DNA of 63,237 nucleotides from Rubrivivax sp. (lineage in GTDB: Bacteria > Pseudomonadota > Gammaproteobacteria > Burkholderiales > Burkholderiaceae_C): positions 1 through 63,237 of the forward strand of contig JAEUPB010000099.1 of the NCBI GenBank assembly GCA_016789955.1, in the 5' to 3' direction. Below, in pieces: positions 54,282-63,074 of this stretch (position 1 is its first letter; every line of letters starts with the position of its first letter). The translations under genes were made by a program, and so were the position numbers. The notes under the pieces are model-generated. The model ran no database searches, had not been told where the DNA came from, and saw nothing but the letters and a program-made list of their open reading frames with translations.

Positions 54282-54845
54282 TCAGGCCCAGGGCTGCAGC
54301 ACGTCGGCTTGCCGCAGCCGCCGCGGCGAGGCCTTCAGCGGCCGCGCGGCAGTGCCCAGCGACACCCAGCCGACCAGCATCTCGCCGGGCGCGCAGAACG
54401 CCGCCTGGATCGCCGGGTGGCGGACCTTGTGGCCCGAGAGCATCTTGCCCGCGTAGCCCAGCGCGTGCGCGGCCTGCAGGAACATCGCCAGCGCGCCGCC
54501 CACCGCGCACCACTGCTCGTGCGCCGGCACCTGCGGGTGGCCGGGGTCGATGCGCGCCATCACCGCCACCGTCACCGGCACCTGAAGTGCACGTTCGGCA
54601 TCCAGTGCGATGCCGGAGGCGTCCTTGCCGGCGTCGCGCGCGGCATCGGCGAACAGCGCGGCCAACCGCTGCCGCTGCTCGCCACGCACGACGATGAAGC
54701 GGAACGGCACCAGGCCGGCATGATCGGGTGCGTGCAGCGCCGCATCGGCCATCAGCGCGAGCGCCGCGTCGTCGGGGCCGGGTTCGGACAAGTGCTTGCC
54801 GCCGAGCGAGTGGCGGGACAGGAGGCTGTGCAACACCGGGTCCAT
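54282..54845 (-). CDS. Nitroreductase family protein (YdjA-like)
   Basis: A 187-residue flavin-binding protein. The N-terminal LLSRHSLGGKHLSEPGP segment corresponds to the RRS flavin contact of the family, APDHAGLVPFRFIVVRG is the AP-H---P-RF pattern of the small YdjA-type members, and LGYAGKMLSG replaces the usual GLG-W helix. Activity on nitro compounds is not implied. It is convergent with the 63-aa gene and its start is 19 bp from the divergent PepSY gene. Confidence 0.85.
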   Translation of the reverse strand: MDPVLHSLLSRHSLGGKHLSEPGPDDAALALMADAALHAPDHAGLVPFRFIVVRGEQRQRLAALFADAARDAGKDASGIALDAERALQVPVTVAVMARIDPGHPQVPAHEQWCAVGGALAMFLQAAHALGYAGKMLSGHKVRHPAIQAAFCAPGEMLVGWVSLGTAARPLKASPRRLRQADVLQPWA

Positions 54846-54864
54846 CGGGTCATCATGGCACACC

Positions 54865-56133
54865 ATGCCGCCGCTGACGGAGACCCCACCTCCCCGCACG
54901 GACGCTGCGGGCGGCCCGGGCTCGCGGCGGCGGGTGCGCCGGCTGTCGCTGGCCCGCTGGAGCACGCTGCACCGCTGGCTGGGCATCGGGCTGGGCCTGT
55001 GGTTCGCGCTCGTCGGCCTCACCGGCACGCTGCTGGTCTGGCGCGACGAGGTCGACGGATTGCTGAACCCGGCGTGGTTCCAGGCGCCGGCCTCGTCCGG
55101 CCCGACGCTGCCTGTCGACGACTTGATCGAGCGCGTGCGCGCCGCCCAGCCCTCGCTCGGCCGCATCGAGCGGCTGCGGTTCCCCGACACCCCGGGCCAG
55201 GCACTGCGGCTGCAGGTGCGCGGGGCGCTGGCCCGCGTGGAGGCCGCGCGGCTCGAACTGTTCGTCGACCCGGCCACCGGCACCGTGCTCGGCCAGCGCG
55301 GGCTCGATCGCCTGTCGCTGACCCGCGCCGATGCGATGCGCACGCTGTACGAGTTCCACCGCAACGTGCTGCTCGGCGAGCCGGGCTCGAACATCGTCGG
55401 CGTGGCCGGCTGCCTGCTGCTGACCTCGGCGGTCAGCGGCCTGGTGCTGGCATGGCCGCGCAGCCGCGAACGCTGGAAAGGCCTGCTGCGCATCGCGTGG
55501 CGCTCCAACGCCACGCGCGTGGCCTTCGACGTACACCGCAGCAGCGGCGCGCTGCTGGCGGTGCTGGTGCTGCTGGCCACGATCACCGGCACCACGCTCG
55601 TGTGGCCGAACTACGTGCGCGATGCCGTGGCGTCTCTCTCTCGCGTGGAGCCGATTCCGGTGCTGCCGTTCAGCGTCGCGCAGGGCGACGAGGAGCCGCT
55701 GCCGCTGCAGGCGCTGCTGGAACGCGTGCTCGCCGCGTTCCCGGGCCATCGCGTGGCGGAACTGCGCCTGAGCGAGCGCGGCCTCACCGGCGTGCTGTTC
55801 CAGCTGCGCGACGACGGCCTCGACGTGCACCGCCTGGGCGACACCATCGTCTGGCTGCATCCGCTGACCGGCGCGCCGCTGGCCGAGCGCAGCACGCGCA
55901 CGCGCAGCGCCGGCGAGCAGTTCATGCACTGGCTGCTGCCGCTGCACGTGGGCAGCGCCTTCGGCGGACCGGGCCGCGTGGCGATGGCGGTGGTCGGCAT
56001 CGCGCCCTTCGTGCTGGTGGGCACGGGCCTGTGGGTGTGGTGGAAGAAGCGACCGGGCGAGCGCGTGGCGCGCGAACGGCAGGCGATCAGAAGACGAGGC
56101 AGCGCCAGCGCAGGTCGGCCGCCCGGGCCATGA
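54865..56133 (+). CDS. PepSY-associated membrane protein
   Basis: A 422-residue inner-membrane protein with four main hydrophobic segments. WSTLHRWLGIGLGLWFALVG (about 45-64) is the hallmark N-terminal helix. Two PepSY-like periplasmic regions follow (about 85-170 and 265-335), and the FMHWLLPLHVG and GLWVWWKKR segments close the protein. Paired histidines in helices suggest heme or quinone-linked electron transfer, as in iron-siderophore reductases of this family. No siderophore receptor gene is nearby. Its last 47 bp overlap the convergent DsrE-like gene. Confidence 0.85.
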   Translation: MPPLTETPPPRTDAAGGPGSRRRVRRLSLARWSTLHRWLGIGLGLWFALVGLTGTLLVWRDEVDGLLNPAWFQAPASSGPTLPVDDLIERVRAAQPSLGRIERLRFPDTPGQALRLQVRGALARVEAARLELFVDPATGTVLGQRGLDRLSLTRADAMRTLYEFHRNVLLGEPGSNIVGVAGCLLLTSAVSGLVLAWPRSRERWKGLLRIAWRSNATRVAFDVHRSSGALLAVLVLLATITGTTLVWPNYVRDAVASLSRVEPIPVLPFSVAQGDEEPLPLQALLERVLAAFPGHRVAELRLSERGLTGVLFQLRDDGLDVHRLGDTIVWLHPLTGAPLAERSTRTRSAGEQFMHWLLPLHVGSAFGGPGRVAMAVVGIAPFVLVGTGLWVWWKKRPGERVARERQAIRRRGSASAGRPPGP

Positions 56134-56482
56134 ACTGCACCGCGCCGCCGTGGCCGGCGCATTCGGCGATCAGCGCCTGCGGGTCCACGCCCTGCGCGTG
56201 CAGCGCGTCGGTGCAGGCGTAGAGCTTCGCGCCGAACGACACCGCCTCGCGCATCGCGTCGAGCACGGTCTTCGGATGGCGCGGCGAGGCGCGCAGCCGC
56301 TCGGCCACGCCGGGCACCAGCAGCCGCACGCTGCGCGCGGTGAAGTAGACCTCCACCGGCAGCTCCATCGCGCCGGCCGCCGCGGCGTGGAAGAACGGCG
56401 TGGCCAGCCGCTCGGGCGCGTCGGGGTCGGCGGCCCACAGCAGCAGCGCGAGGCCGTCGGCGGAGTGCTCGGTGTAGGGCAT
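56087..56482 (-). CDS. DsrE/DsrF-like sulfur-relay family protein
   Basis: A 131-residue protein with the DsrE-type fold pattern: an LLLWAADPDAPERLATPF start, VEVYFTARSVRLL strand, and a FGAKLYACTDALHAQGVD segment whose cysteine corresponds to the sulfur-carrying residue in the family. It follows the lipoyl-carrier gene by 5 bp on the same strand, a pairing seen in sulfur-oxidation (sHdr-type) systems, although no hdr genes are present here. Its 3' end overlaps the convergent PepSY gene. Confidence 0.65.
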   Translation of the reverse strand: MPYTEHSADGLALLLWAADPDAPERLATPFFHAAAAGAMELPVEVYFTARSVRLLVPGVAERLRASPRHPKTVLDAMREAVSFGAKLYACTDALHAQGVDPQALIAECAGHGGAVQFMARAADLRWRCLVF

Positions 56483-56487
56483 GGCGA

Positions 56488-56934
56488 TCAGGCCGCCGGG
56501 TCGTCGTCGCCCAACCGGTTCAGCCATGCGTGGCGCTCCATCGCCGGCCCCAGGGCCTCGCCGGTGACGAGCTGCGCCGCATCGGCCGCGAAGTCGGCGA
56601 GCTGCACGCGCGCCAGCCAGCCGCGGCCGTGCGGATCCTCGTGCACCCACTCGGGCCGCCGGGCCAGCTCGGCGTTGACCTCGATCACCGTGCCGCCCAC
56701 CGGCGACTTCACCGAGACGATGCTCTTGGCCAGCTCCACCACGGCCATGGATTGCCCCTGCACGAGCACCGAGCCCGGGCTCTTGGGCCGGCACATGTAG
56801 ATCTCGCCGGCCAGCCTCATGCCGAGGGCCGTGATGCCCACCCGCGCGACCCCGGGCTCCTCGAGCCGGGCCCACACCTGGTGCTCGACGAGCACGTGCA
56901 GGTCCTCGGGGACGTCGATGCCGCGGACCTTCAT
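56488..56934 (-). CDS. GcvH-like lipoyl carrier protein
   Basis: A 148-residue protein resembling glycine cleavage H protein. The lipoylation site aligns as VVELAKSIVSVKSPVGG, with the lysine in ELAK (about 70). Glycine cleavage partners are not in the window; instead a DsrE-like gene follows. This suggests a sulfur-related lipoate-binding role like LbpA rather than glycine decarboxylation, though this is inference. It starts 22 bp after the tRNA-Sec gene on the same strand. Confidence 0.8.
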   Translation of the reverse strand: MKVRGIDVPEDLHVLVEHQVWARLEEPGVARVGITALGMRLAGEIYMCRPKSPGSVLVQGQSMAVVELAKSIVSVKSPVGGTVIEVNAELARRPEWVHEDPHGRGWLARVQLADFAADAAQLVTGEALGPAMERHAWLNRLGDDDPAA

Positions 56935-56955
56935 CGCACGCGGCCTGCGGAGGCA

Positions 56956-57051
56956 TGGCGGAGAGGAGAGGGAGTCGAACCCTCCCGGCGACGCGTGGCG
57001 CCACCCACCGGGTTTGAAGCCCGGCCGACCCACCAGGATCGTTTCCTCTCC
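56956..57051 (-). tRNA. selC: tRNA-Sec (anticodon TCA)
   Basis: A 96-nt selenocysteine tRNA. On the minus strand the 8-bp acceptor stem GGAGAGGA pairs with TCCTCTCC, the anticodon stem CCGGG/CCCGG holds loop CTTCAAA with TCA at 57017-57015, the variable arm is long, and the T stem GGGAG/CTCCC precedes GCCA. The 8-bp acceptor stem and large variable arm are diagnostic. It lies only 7 bp downstream of selB, so it is probably released from a longer transcript. Confidence 0.97.
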
Positions 57052-57058
57052 AACGAAA

Positions 57059-58966
57059 TCATGTCTGGAACACCGTGGCATCGGAGCGTACGCGGTGTTC
57101 ATCGCCGACGCGTCGCGTTAGGCCGACGCGGTCGAAGTATTCGAGGATCTGGATCGCCCGCTTGCGGCCCAGCTTCGTCTCGTCGCGGAAGCGCGCGGCC
57201 GTGACCATGCCTTCCTCGCGCGCCAACCGCCGCGCCAATCCGGCGAGCGTGGCCATCGTCGCCTGCGGGTAGTACAGGTCCTTCACCACCTGGTGCAGCT
57301 CGCCGCGCTGCGCCAGCCGCGCGAGCGTGGTGCGCAGCAGCGCCTCGCTCTCGCCGCTGTCGCGGGCCAGGTCGCGCGCCCAGGCGCCTTCGTAGCCGGA
57401 TTCGGCGAGCCGCGGCGCCACCTTCTGCGCGATGCGCTCCTCGGTGGCCGAGAGGCGCACGGCATGTTCGGGCCGGTGCACGAAGGCACCGCGCACGGCC
57501 ACCGCGCCCTGGGCCTGCAGCTCGGCCAGCAGCGCGCGGTACAGCGGCTCGGGCAGACGCGGCGCGGCCAGGCGGCGCAGCCGCGCGGCGTCGGGGCCGG
57601 CTTCGTCAGGCAGGCGCTCGTGGTACGCGGTGAGCGCGGCGAGCATCGCGTCACGCACGGCGTCGGCATGCGCGCGGGCGAGCAGGAAGTCGCCACCGGA
57701 AATTGCGCCGGCGGCGGGGCCGGCGACCGTACCCGCCGCCGCCGGGCCACGCCCTTGCGCGGCCGCGTAGCGCGACCAGTCCACACCCAGCGGCGCGCGG
57801 GCCAGCCGCGCCGCGGCGCGGGCGGCGGGGTCGGCCAGCGCCAGCGCGTCCAGTTCGGCGAGCCGCTCGGTCGTGCGTCGGTAGCGCGTGGGTGCATGCG
57901 GGTCGAGCGCGGTGCCGCCGGCCAGCGTGCGCGTGCCGCTGGCGTCGCGCAGCACGACGCGGTCGCCATGCCAGGCGCCGACCGGCACGCGCAGCACCAG
58001 TTGCACGAGGCCCTGTTCGCCCGGCGCGAGCTGGTCGGCCGCCTCCGAGCGCAGCACCGCCACCGTGCCCATCGTCGAGGCGCTGCCCACGTGCACGTGC
58101 ACCGGCGTGCCCGAGCGCAGCGGCTTCGCTTCGGCATGCCAGAGCTGCAGGCGCACGTCGAGCCGCGCGGTCTCCAGCGCCACGGCAGGGTCGACGATCC
58201 ACTGGCCGCGCTGCAGCTCGTCGCGCGCCACGCCCGCGAGGCCCAGCGCGCAGCGTTCGCCCGCGCCCGCCGCCGCAGCCGCGCGCCCCTGCGCATGCAC
58301 GCTGCGCACCCGCACGAGCCGCTCGCCGGGCACGATGCGCAGCTCGTCGCCCACTGCCACGCGGCCCGCGTGCACGGTGCCGGTGGCCACGGTGCCCACG
58401 CCGTCGAGCGTGAAGGCGCGGTCGATCGCGATGCGGAACGCGCGGTCGTCGGCGGCGCGGGCGGTCGTGCGGGCCTGATCGCGCAGCCATGTGCGCAGCG
58501 TGTCGACGCCCCGCCCCGTGGTGGCCGACACCGCGTGCACCGGTGCACCGGCCAGCGGCGTGCCGTCGAGCAGCGCATGCGCTTCGGCGCTCACGGCGTC
58601 GAGCCGCGCGCCGTCGACACGATCGGCTTTCGTCACCACCACCGCGCCGCGCTGCAGGCCCAGCAGCGACAGCACCGCCAGGTGCTCGTGCGTCTGCGGC
58701 ATCGGTCCATCGTCGGCCGCCACCAGCAGCAGAGCGACGTCGATGCCGGTGGCGCCGGCCAGCATCGTGTGCACCAGCCGCTCGTGGCCGGGCACGTCGA
58801 CGAAGCCGATGCGGCCGCCCTGCCCGTCGTCGGTGAAGGCGTAGCCCAGCTCGATGCTGATGCCGCGCGCCTTCTCCTCGGGCAGGCGGTCGGTGTCCGT
58901 GCCGGTCAGCGCCTTGACCAGCGTCGTCTTGCCGTGGTCGATGTGGCCTGCGGTGCCGACGATCAC
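57059..58966 (-). CDS. selB: Selenocysteine-specific elongation factor SelB
   Basis: A 635-residue translation factor that carries Sec-tRNA to UGA codons bearing a SECIS hairpin. GTPase motifs: [13 protein letters not shown] (1-16), [10 protein letters not shown] (about 55) and VVTKADR (about 110). Domains II-III follow, then four winged helices (about 370-630) that bind the SECIS RNA. The start is a GTG at 58966 within a duplicated sequence. It is cotranscribed with selA. Confidence 0.96.
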   Translation of the reverse strand: MIVGTAGHIDHGKTTLVKALTGTDTDRLPEEKARGISIELGYAFTDDGQGGRIGFVDVPGHERLVHTMLAGATGIDVALLLVAADDGPMPQTHEHLAVLSLLGLQRGAVVVTKADRVDGARLDAVSAEAHALLDGTPLAGAPVHAVSATTGRGVDTLRTWLRDQARTTARAADDRAFRIAIDRAFTLDGVGTVATGTVHAGRVAVGDELRIVPGERLVRVRSVHAQGRAAAAAGAGERCALGLAGVARDELQRGQWIVDPAVALETARLDVRLQLWHAEAKPLRSGTPVHVHVGSASTMGTVAVLRSEAADQLAPGEQGLVQLVLRVPVGAWHGDRVVLRDASGTRTLAGGTALDPHAPTRYRRTTERLAELDALALADPAARAAARLARAPLGVDWSRYAAAQGRGPAAAGTVAGPAAGAISGGDFLLARAHADAVRDAMLAALTAYHERLPDEAGPDAARLRRLAAPRLPEPLYRALLAELQAQGAVAVRGAFVHRPEHAVRLSATEERIAQKVAPRLAESGYEGAWARDLARDSGESEALLRTTLARLAQRGELHQVVKDLYYPQATMATLAGLARRLAREEGMVTAARFRDETKLGRKRAIQILEYFDRVGLTRRVGDEHRVRSDATVFQT

Positions 58967-59003
58967 GCGGCGCCTCCCGTGCTGACCATCACGCGGCGCC
59001 TCC
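58962..59003 (-). repeat. 26-bp-spaced direct repeat at the selA-selB junction
   Basis: GGAGGCGCCGCGTGAT occurs at 59003-58988 and again at 58977-58962 on the minus strand. The first copy holds the selA stop, the second the selB GTG start. A tandem duplication would explain why the usual stop-start overlap is now separated by a short frame. Confidence 0.8.
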
Positions 59004-60467
59004 GACGCCGAGGGAAACCGCCAGGGCCGGCAGCTGGCTCGCCAGTCCGGCCGGATCCTCGAGGCAGCGCAGATCCAGCAGCAGCCGGTCTTCGGCGATG
59101 CGGCCGATCACCGGCCGCGGCAATGCGCGCAGCGCGGCCGACAGCTCGTCGAGCGCACGGCCGGCGCCCTTGCGTTCGCGCGGCGCGGCCGCGAGGCCCG
59201 CCGACGGCAGCCGCTCCACCGGCAACGAGCCCGAGCCGATCTGCCCGAGCAGTTCCACCACGCTCACGTCGAAGCGCGGCGCCAGGGCCGCGGCCAGCGG
59301 TGCGCAGAGCGCTTCTGCGGTGGCGCGGATGTCAGCCAGCGGCCGCGTCAGCAGCCGCAGCGTCGGCAGGTCCTGCGCGAGACGCTCGGGGCGCAGGTAG
59401 AGCCGCAACGTCGCCTCGAGCGCCGCCAGCGGCAGCTTGCTGATGCGCAGCGCGCGCTTCAACGGGAACTTGCGGATGCGGTCGATGGCCGCCTTGCGGC
59501 CGACGATCAGCCCGGCCTGCGGCCCGCCGAGCAGCTTGTCGCCGCTGAAGGTGACGACGTCGCAGCCGGATTCGATCTTCTGCCGTGGCGTCGGCTCGGC
59601 CGGCAGGCCGCGTGCCGCCAGGTCGATCAGCGAGCCCGAGCCGAGGTCGGTGGCCAGCGGCAGGCCCTTCGCGTGCGCGATGCGCGCGAGCTCGGCCTCG
59701 TCCACCGACGCGGTGAAGCCCTGCACCGCGTAGTTGCTGGTGTGCACCTTCATCAGCAGCGCGGTCTGCGGACCGATCGCCTGCTCGTAGTCGCGCGGAT
59801 GGGTGCGGTTGGTGGTGCCCACCTCCACCAGCGTGGCGCCGGCCGAGGCCATCACGTCGGGCATGCGGAAGGCGCCGCCGATCTCCACCAGCTCGCCACG
59901 CGAGACGATGGCTTCCTTGCCGCGCGCGAGTGCCGCGATGGTCAGCAGCACCGCCGCGGCGTTGTTGTTGACCACCGTGGCCGCCTCGGCGCCGGTGAGC
60001 GTGCACAGCAGCTCCTCGACGATGGAGTCGCGGTCGCCGCGGCCGCCGCTGGCCAGGTCGTACTCGAGGTTGTTCGGCGCGGCCATCGTGGCCAGCACCG
60101 CCTGCACCGCAGCATCGGCCATCAGTGCGCGGCCGAGGTTGGTGTGGATCACCGTGCCGGTGAGGTTGAGGACCGCGCGCAACTTCGGCTGCAGGCGGCC
60201 CTGCACGCGCCGCTTCAGCGCGGCGTCGAGCGCGGCAGGCTCAACGGCTCCACGCGCCAGCGCGCCGGTCACCGCGTCACGGCGCAGGCCGTCGAGCAGA
60301 GCACGGGCTTCGCCGGCGACGAGCGTGTGGCCGTGTTCGGCGACGAGTGCCGACGCGCCCGGCTGCCGCAGCAGGCGGTCGATCGAGGGCAGGTCCTGGG
60401 GTCCGGCGGAGGCTGCTCCGGGGGCCGCGGAACCGTCGACGACGGATGGCGCAGGCCTCGCGGTCAT
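58989..60467 (-). CDS. selA: L-seryl-tRNA(Sec) selenium transferase
   Basis: A 492-residue PLP enzyme that converts seryl-tRNA(Sec) to selenocysteinyl-tRNA(Sec). The PLP lysine lies in [11 protein letters not shown] (about K311). Other family segments are [17 protein letters not shown] (about 96-112) and [10 protein letters not shown]. The N-terminal extension is Ala/Pro-rich. It overlaps the fdhE stop (ATGA) and precedes selB, giving an fdhE-selA-selB-selC order. Confidence 0.96.
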   Translation of the reverse strand: MTARPAPSVVDGSAAPGAASAGPQDLPSIDRLLRQPGASALVAEHGHTLVAGEARALLDGLRRDAVTGALARGAVEPAALDAALKRRVQGRLQPKLRAVLNLTGTVIHTNLGRALMADAAVQAVLATMAAPNNLEYDLASGGRGDRDSIVEELLCTLTGAEAATVVNNNAAAVLLTIAALARGKEAIVSRGELVEIGGAFRMPDVMASAGATLVEVGTTNRTHPRDYEQAIGPQTALLMKVHTSNYAVQGFTASVDEAELARIAHAKGLPLATDLGSGSLIDLAARGLPAEPTPRQKIESGCDVVTFSGDKLLGGPQAGLIVGRKAAIDRIRKFPLKRALRISKLPLAALEATLRLYLRPERLAQDLPTLRLLTRPLADIRATAEALCAPLAAALAPRFDVSVVELLGQIGSGSLPVERLPSAGLAAAPRERKGAGRALDELSAALRALPRPVIGRIAEDRLLLDLRCLEDPAGLASQLPALAVSLGVGGAA

Positions 60468-61483
60468 GCCGGCTCCGGTGGTGCCGCGGTCGACTCGGGC
60501 GCGCCGAACAGCAGCATCAGGTTGACGCCATGGCGCTGCAGGCCGGTCTCGGAGACCAGCAGGTCCAGCGTCAGGCTCGCGAGGTCATCGGCCACGGGCT
60601 CGACGAACGGCTCGCGGTCGGTGTGCACGATCTTCAGGTAGTGGCCGCAGTCGTCGCAGGTCTCGACCTGCACCGCTGCCTTGGCGGCGCGCTCGCCGGA
60701 GTCGGCCTCGCCCTCTCCGGCACGATCGAGCGACTGATAGGCCACGCGCTCGGTCTTGCCGCAGTGGCTGCAGCGCACGCGCTCGAGGTACCACTCGACG
60801 TTGCACAACGAGCAGTGCAGGAAGCGCTGCCCGGTGGACTCGCCGCTCGAACGGGTGATGCTCGCCACCGGGCGGCTGCCGCAGCACGGGCAGACGCCGG
60901 CGTCGTCGAGCAGGCCCAGCGGCGCCTCGCCGAGCTGGCAGGCCAGGTGCGTCCACATCACCTGCAAGGCGGCGGCCACCACGGGTGCGGAAGCCAGGTC
61001 CAGCCCCGCCATCACGCCGTTGAGCAGCGCGTCGGCCTGTCGTTCGAGATGCACCTCGTCTGCCGCCGCCAGCCGGTCCAGCATGTCGGCCACCGGGCCG
61101 GGGCCGACCGAGCGCTGCAGCTCGCCGACGATGCGCTGCAGCACCTCGCGGTGCCAGCGCTCGTCACGCGGCCAGTCGGTGGCGGCCAGCGGCGGGCGGC
61201 CGTCGCGCGATGCGCGGTCGATCGCCTGCGCGTCGGGCACGGCCCAGCCGCTGCCGCGGGCCAGTTCATCGAGCGCCGCCTGCTGCGCCTGCGCCAGCAT
61301 CGAGATGAAGACGAGATAGTCGCCCATCGCGTGGCCGGCTGCGAGCTGGCGCAAGCGCATCGCCCGCTCGGCGTACACGCTGCCGCGTTGGGGAAAGATC
61401 AGCCGCCGCACGTCGCCGCCCGAGCGGGCGGCGATCTCCTCGGCGGACATCACGCGGACGGTGGCGGAAGCGGAGGCGGACAT
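60464..61483 (-). CDS. fdhE: Formate dehydrogenase accessory protein FdhE
   Basis: A 339-residue cytoplasmic chaperone needed for activity of membrane-bound formate dehydrogenase. Four CxxC motifs form the rubredoxin-like iron site: CPCCGSRP (about 198), CSLCNVEW (about 226), CSHCGKT (about 238) and CDDCGHY (about 274). The N-terminal domain is helical. It lies 85 bp downstream of fdhI, with a terminator-like hairpin between. Confidence 0.93.
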   Translation of the reverse strand: MSASASATVRVMSAEEIAARSGGDVRRLIFPQRGSVYAERAMRLRQLAAGHAMGDYLVFISMLAQAQQAALDELARGSGWAVPDAQAIDRASRDGRPPLAATDWPRDERWHREVLQRIVGELQRSVGPGPVADMLDRLAAADEVHLERQADALLNGVMAGLDLASAPVVAAALQVMWTHLACQLGEAPLGLLDDAGVCPCCGSRPVASITRSSGESTGQRFLHCSLCNVEWYLERVRCSHCGKTERVAYQSLDRAGEGEADSGERAAKAAVQVETCDDCGHYLKIVHTDREPFVEPVADDLASLTLDLLVSETGLQRHGVNLMLLFGAPESTAAPPEPA

Positions 61484-61524
61484 TCGTGGCGGCGTGGGAT
61501 GAACGATGGAGGCTCACGTGAAAC

Positions 61525-61547
61525 GGGCGCCGCATGCCGCGGCGCCC
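61525..61547 (-). terminator. Hairpin between the formate dehydrogenase and fdhE genes
   Basis: A perfect 9-bp stem (GGGCGCCGC with GCGGCGCCC) and 5-nt loop lie 22 bp after the fdhI stop and are followed on the minus strand by GTTTC. It may partly terminate transcription, lowering expression of fdhE and the sel genes relative to the enzyme. Confidence 0.55.
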
Positions 61548-61568
61548 GCACCGTGGGGGCAATGGACT

Positions 61569-62189
61569 CTAGCGCCCGCGCGTCTGCTCCTGATGCCACA
61601 AGGGATGATTGGCCTTGGCCCAGCCCTCGCTGACGGTGCCGCGGGTCATCGCGCGCACCGAGCCCTTCACCCAGATCGCCGCGTACACGTGCATGATGGT
61701 GGCGGCCACGAGCACCACGGCAGCCACCGAGTGCAGCAGCACGGCGATGCGCAGCACCGGCACCGAGAAGAAGGGCGCGAACCACGGACGCCAGAACACC
61801 AGACCCGTGAGCAGCAGCACGCACAGGCTGAGCGCGCTGGCCCAGAACACCATCTTCTGGCCGTAGTTGTACTTGCCCACCGGTGGCATCGCGTCCTTGT
61901 TGCCGCGCAGCATGTCGCCCATGTGCTGCTTCCATTCACGGTCGGCGTCGGTGATGACGTTGTCGCGCCAGAGCCTGATGAACAGGCCCAGGAACGCCAG
62001 CACCATCACCACACCGATGAACGGATGCAGGATGCGCGCCCACGAACCGCCACCGAACAGGTTCGACAGGAAGAACAGGCTCGGGTGGAAGAACGCGAGC
62101 CCCGACAAGGCGGCCAGCACGAACATCAGCGCGCTGAACCAGTGGTTCATGCGCTCGCTGTCGTTGTACCTCTGCAGCAAGCGGGCCAT
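61569..62189 (-). CDS. fdoI: Formate dehydrogenase cytochrome b556 (gamma) subunit
   Basis: A 206-residue membrane subunit with four helices. It carries electrons from the iron-sulfur subunit to quinone through two b hemes; candidate heme histidines are in RMNHWFSA, ILHPFIG, LLHSVAA and MHVYAAIW. It starts [17 protein letters not shown], overlapping the stop of the beta subunit gene by one base pattern (ATGA). Confidence 0.93.
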   Translation of the reverse strand: MARLLQRYNDSERMNHWFSALMFVLAALSGLAFFHPSLFFLSNLFGGGSWARILHPFIGVVMVLAFLGLFIRLWRDNVITDADREWKQHMGDMLRGNKDAMPPVGKYNYGQKMVFWASALSLCVLLLTGLVFWRPWFAPFFSVPVLRIAVLLHSVAAVVLVAATIMHVYAAIWVKGSVRAMTRGTVSEGWAKANHPLWHQEQTRGR

Positions 62190-63064
62190 CACGCGCCCTC
62201 CTTCTCTTTTTCTTCCACCGGGCCCACCTTCATGTAGTGGAAGAAGCCGGCCACCACCGCGCCGATCATGCCGGCGACGGCGAGCGGCTTGGCAATGCCC
62301 TTCCACAGCGACACCATCGGGCTGACCGACGGATCCTTCGGCAGTTCCACCAGCGCCGGATCATCGGCGTGCTTCAGCACGTACATGACGTGCGTGCCGC
62401 CCACGCCCTGCGGGTTGTAGAGCCCCGCTCCGGCGAACCCGCGATCCTTCAGCTCGGCGGCGCGCTTGGTGCCCATGTCGACCATGTCGTCCTTGGTGCC
62501 GAACGCGATGGCACCGGTCGGACAGGTCTTCACGCAGGCCGGTTCGCGCCCCACCGCGACGCGGTCGGAGCACAGCGTGCACTTGTAGGCCTTGTTGTCC
62601 TTGCCGCTGATGCGCGGCACGTCGAACGGGCAGCCCTTCACGCAGTAGCCGCAGCCGATGCAGTTCTCGCTGATGAAGTCGACGATGCCGTTGTCGTACT
62701 TGACGATGGCACCCGGCGCCGGGCAGGCCTTCAGGCAGCCCGGATCCTCGCAGTGCATGCAGCCGTCCTTGCGGATCAGCCACTCGAGATTGCCCTTGCC
62801 GTCCTTGGGCTCGATCTCGAAGAACTTCATCACCGTCCAGCTGCTCGGCGTCAGGTCCGACGGGTTGTCGTAGACGCCGATGTTCGTGCCGACCTCGTCG
62901 CGCAGGTCGTTCCAGTTCATGCACGCGACCTGGCAGGCCTTGCAGCCGATGCACTTGGACTCGTCGATCAGCTTGGCGACCTTCGGCGCGGCGTTGCGCA
63001 CCTGAGGGGTAGGCGTGGTGGTCGCGCTGCGAGCCACCACGTTCTGCGATTGCAACGTAGACAT
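62189..63064 (-). CDS. fdxH: Formate dehydrogenase iron-sulfur (beta) subunit
   Basis: A 291-residue electron-transfer subunit with four ferredoxin-like cysteine motifs: [35 protein letters not shown] and CTLCSDR with CVKTC. One C-terminal membrane helix (about 257-277) anchors it, as in E. coli FdnH/FdoH. The start at [10 protein letters not shown] gives the usual length; the upstream extension overlaps the alpha subunit and is rejected. Confidence 0.95.
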   Translation of the reverse strand: MSTLQSQNVVARSATTTPTPQVRNAAPKVAKLIDESKCIGCKACQVACMNWNDLRDEVGTNIGVYDNPSDLTPSSWTVMKFFEIEPKDGKGNLEWLIRKDGCMHCEDPGCLKACPAPGAIVKYDNGIVDFISENCIGCGYCVKGCPFDVPRISGKDNKAYKCTLCSDRVAVGREPACVKTCPTGAIAFGTKDDMVDMGTKRAAELKDRGFAGAGLYNPQGVGGTHVMYVLKHADDPALVELPKDPSVSPMVSLWKGIAKPLAVAGMIGAVVAGFFHYMKVGPVEEKEKEGA

Positions 63065-63074
63065 GGCGCTCCCC

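Noticed and set aside
56956-57051. Integration hotspot at tRNA-Sec
   Set aside because: selC is a common island target, but both flanks here are tightly spaced conserved genes and no integrase or second tRNA piece is nearby.
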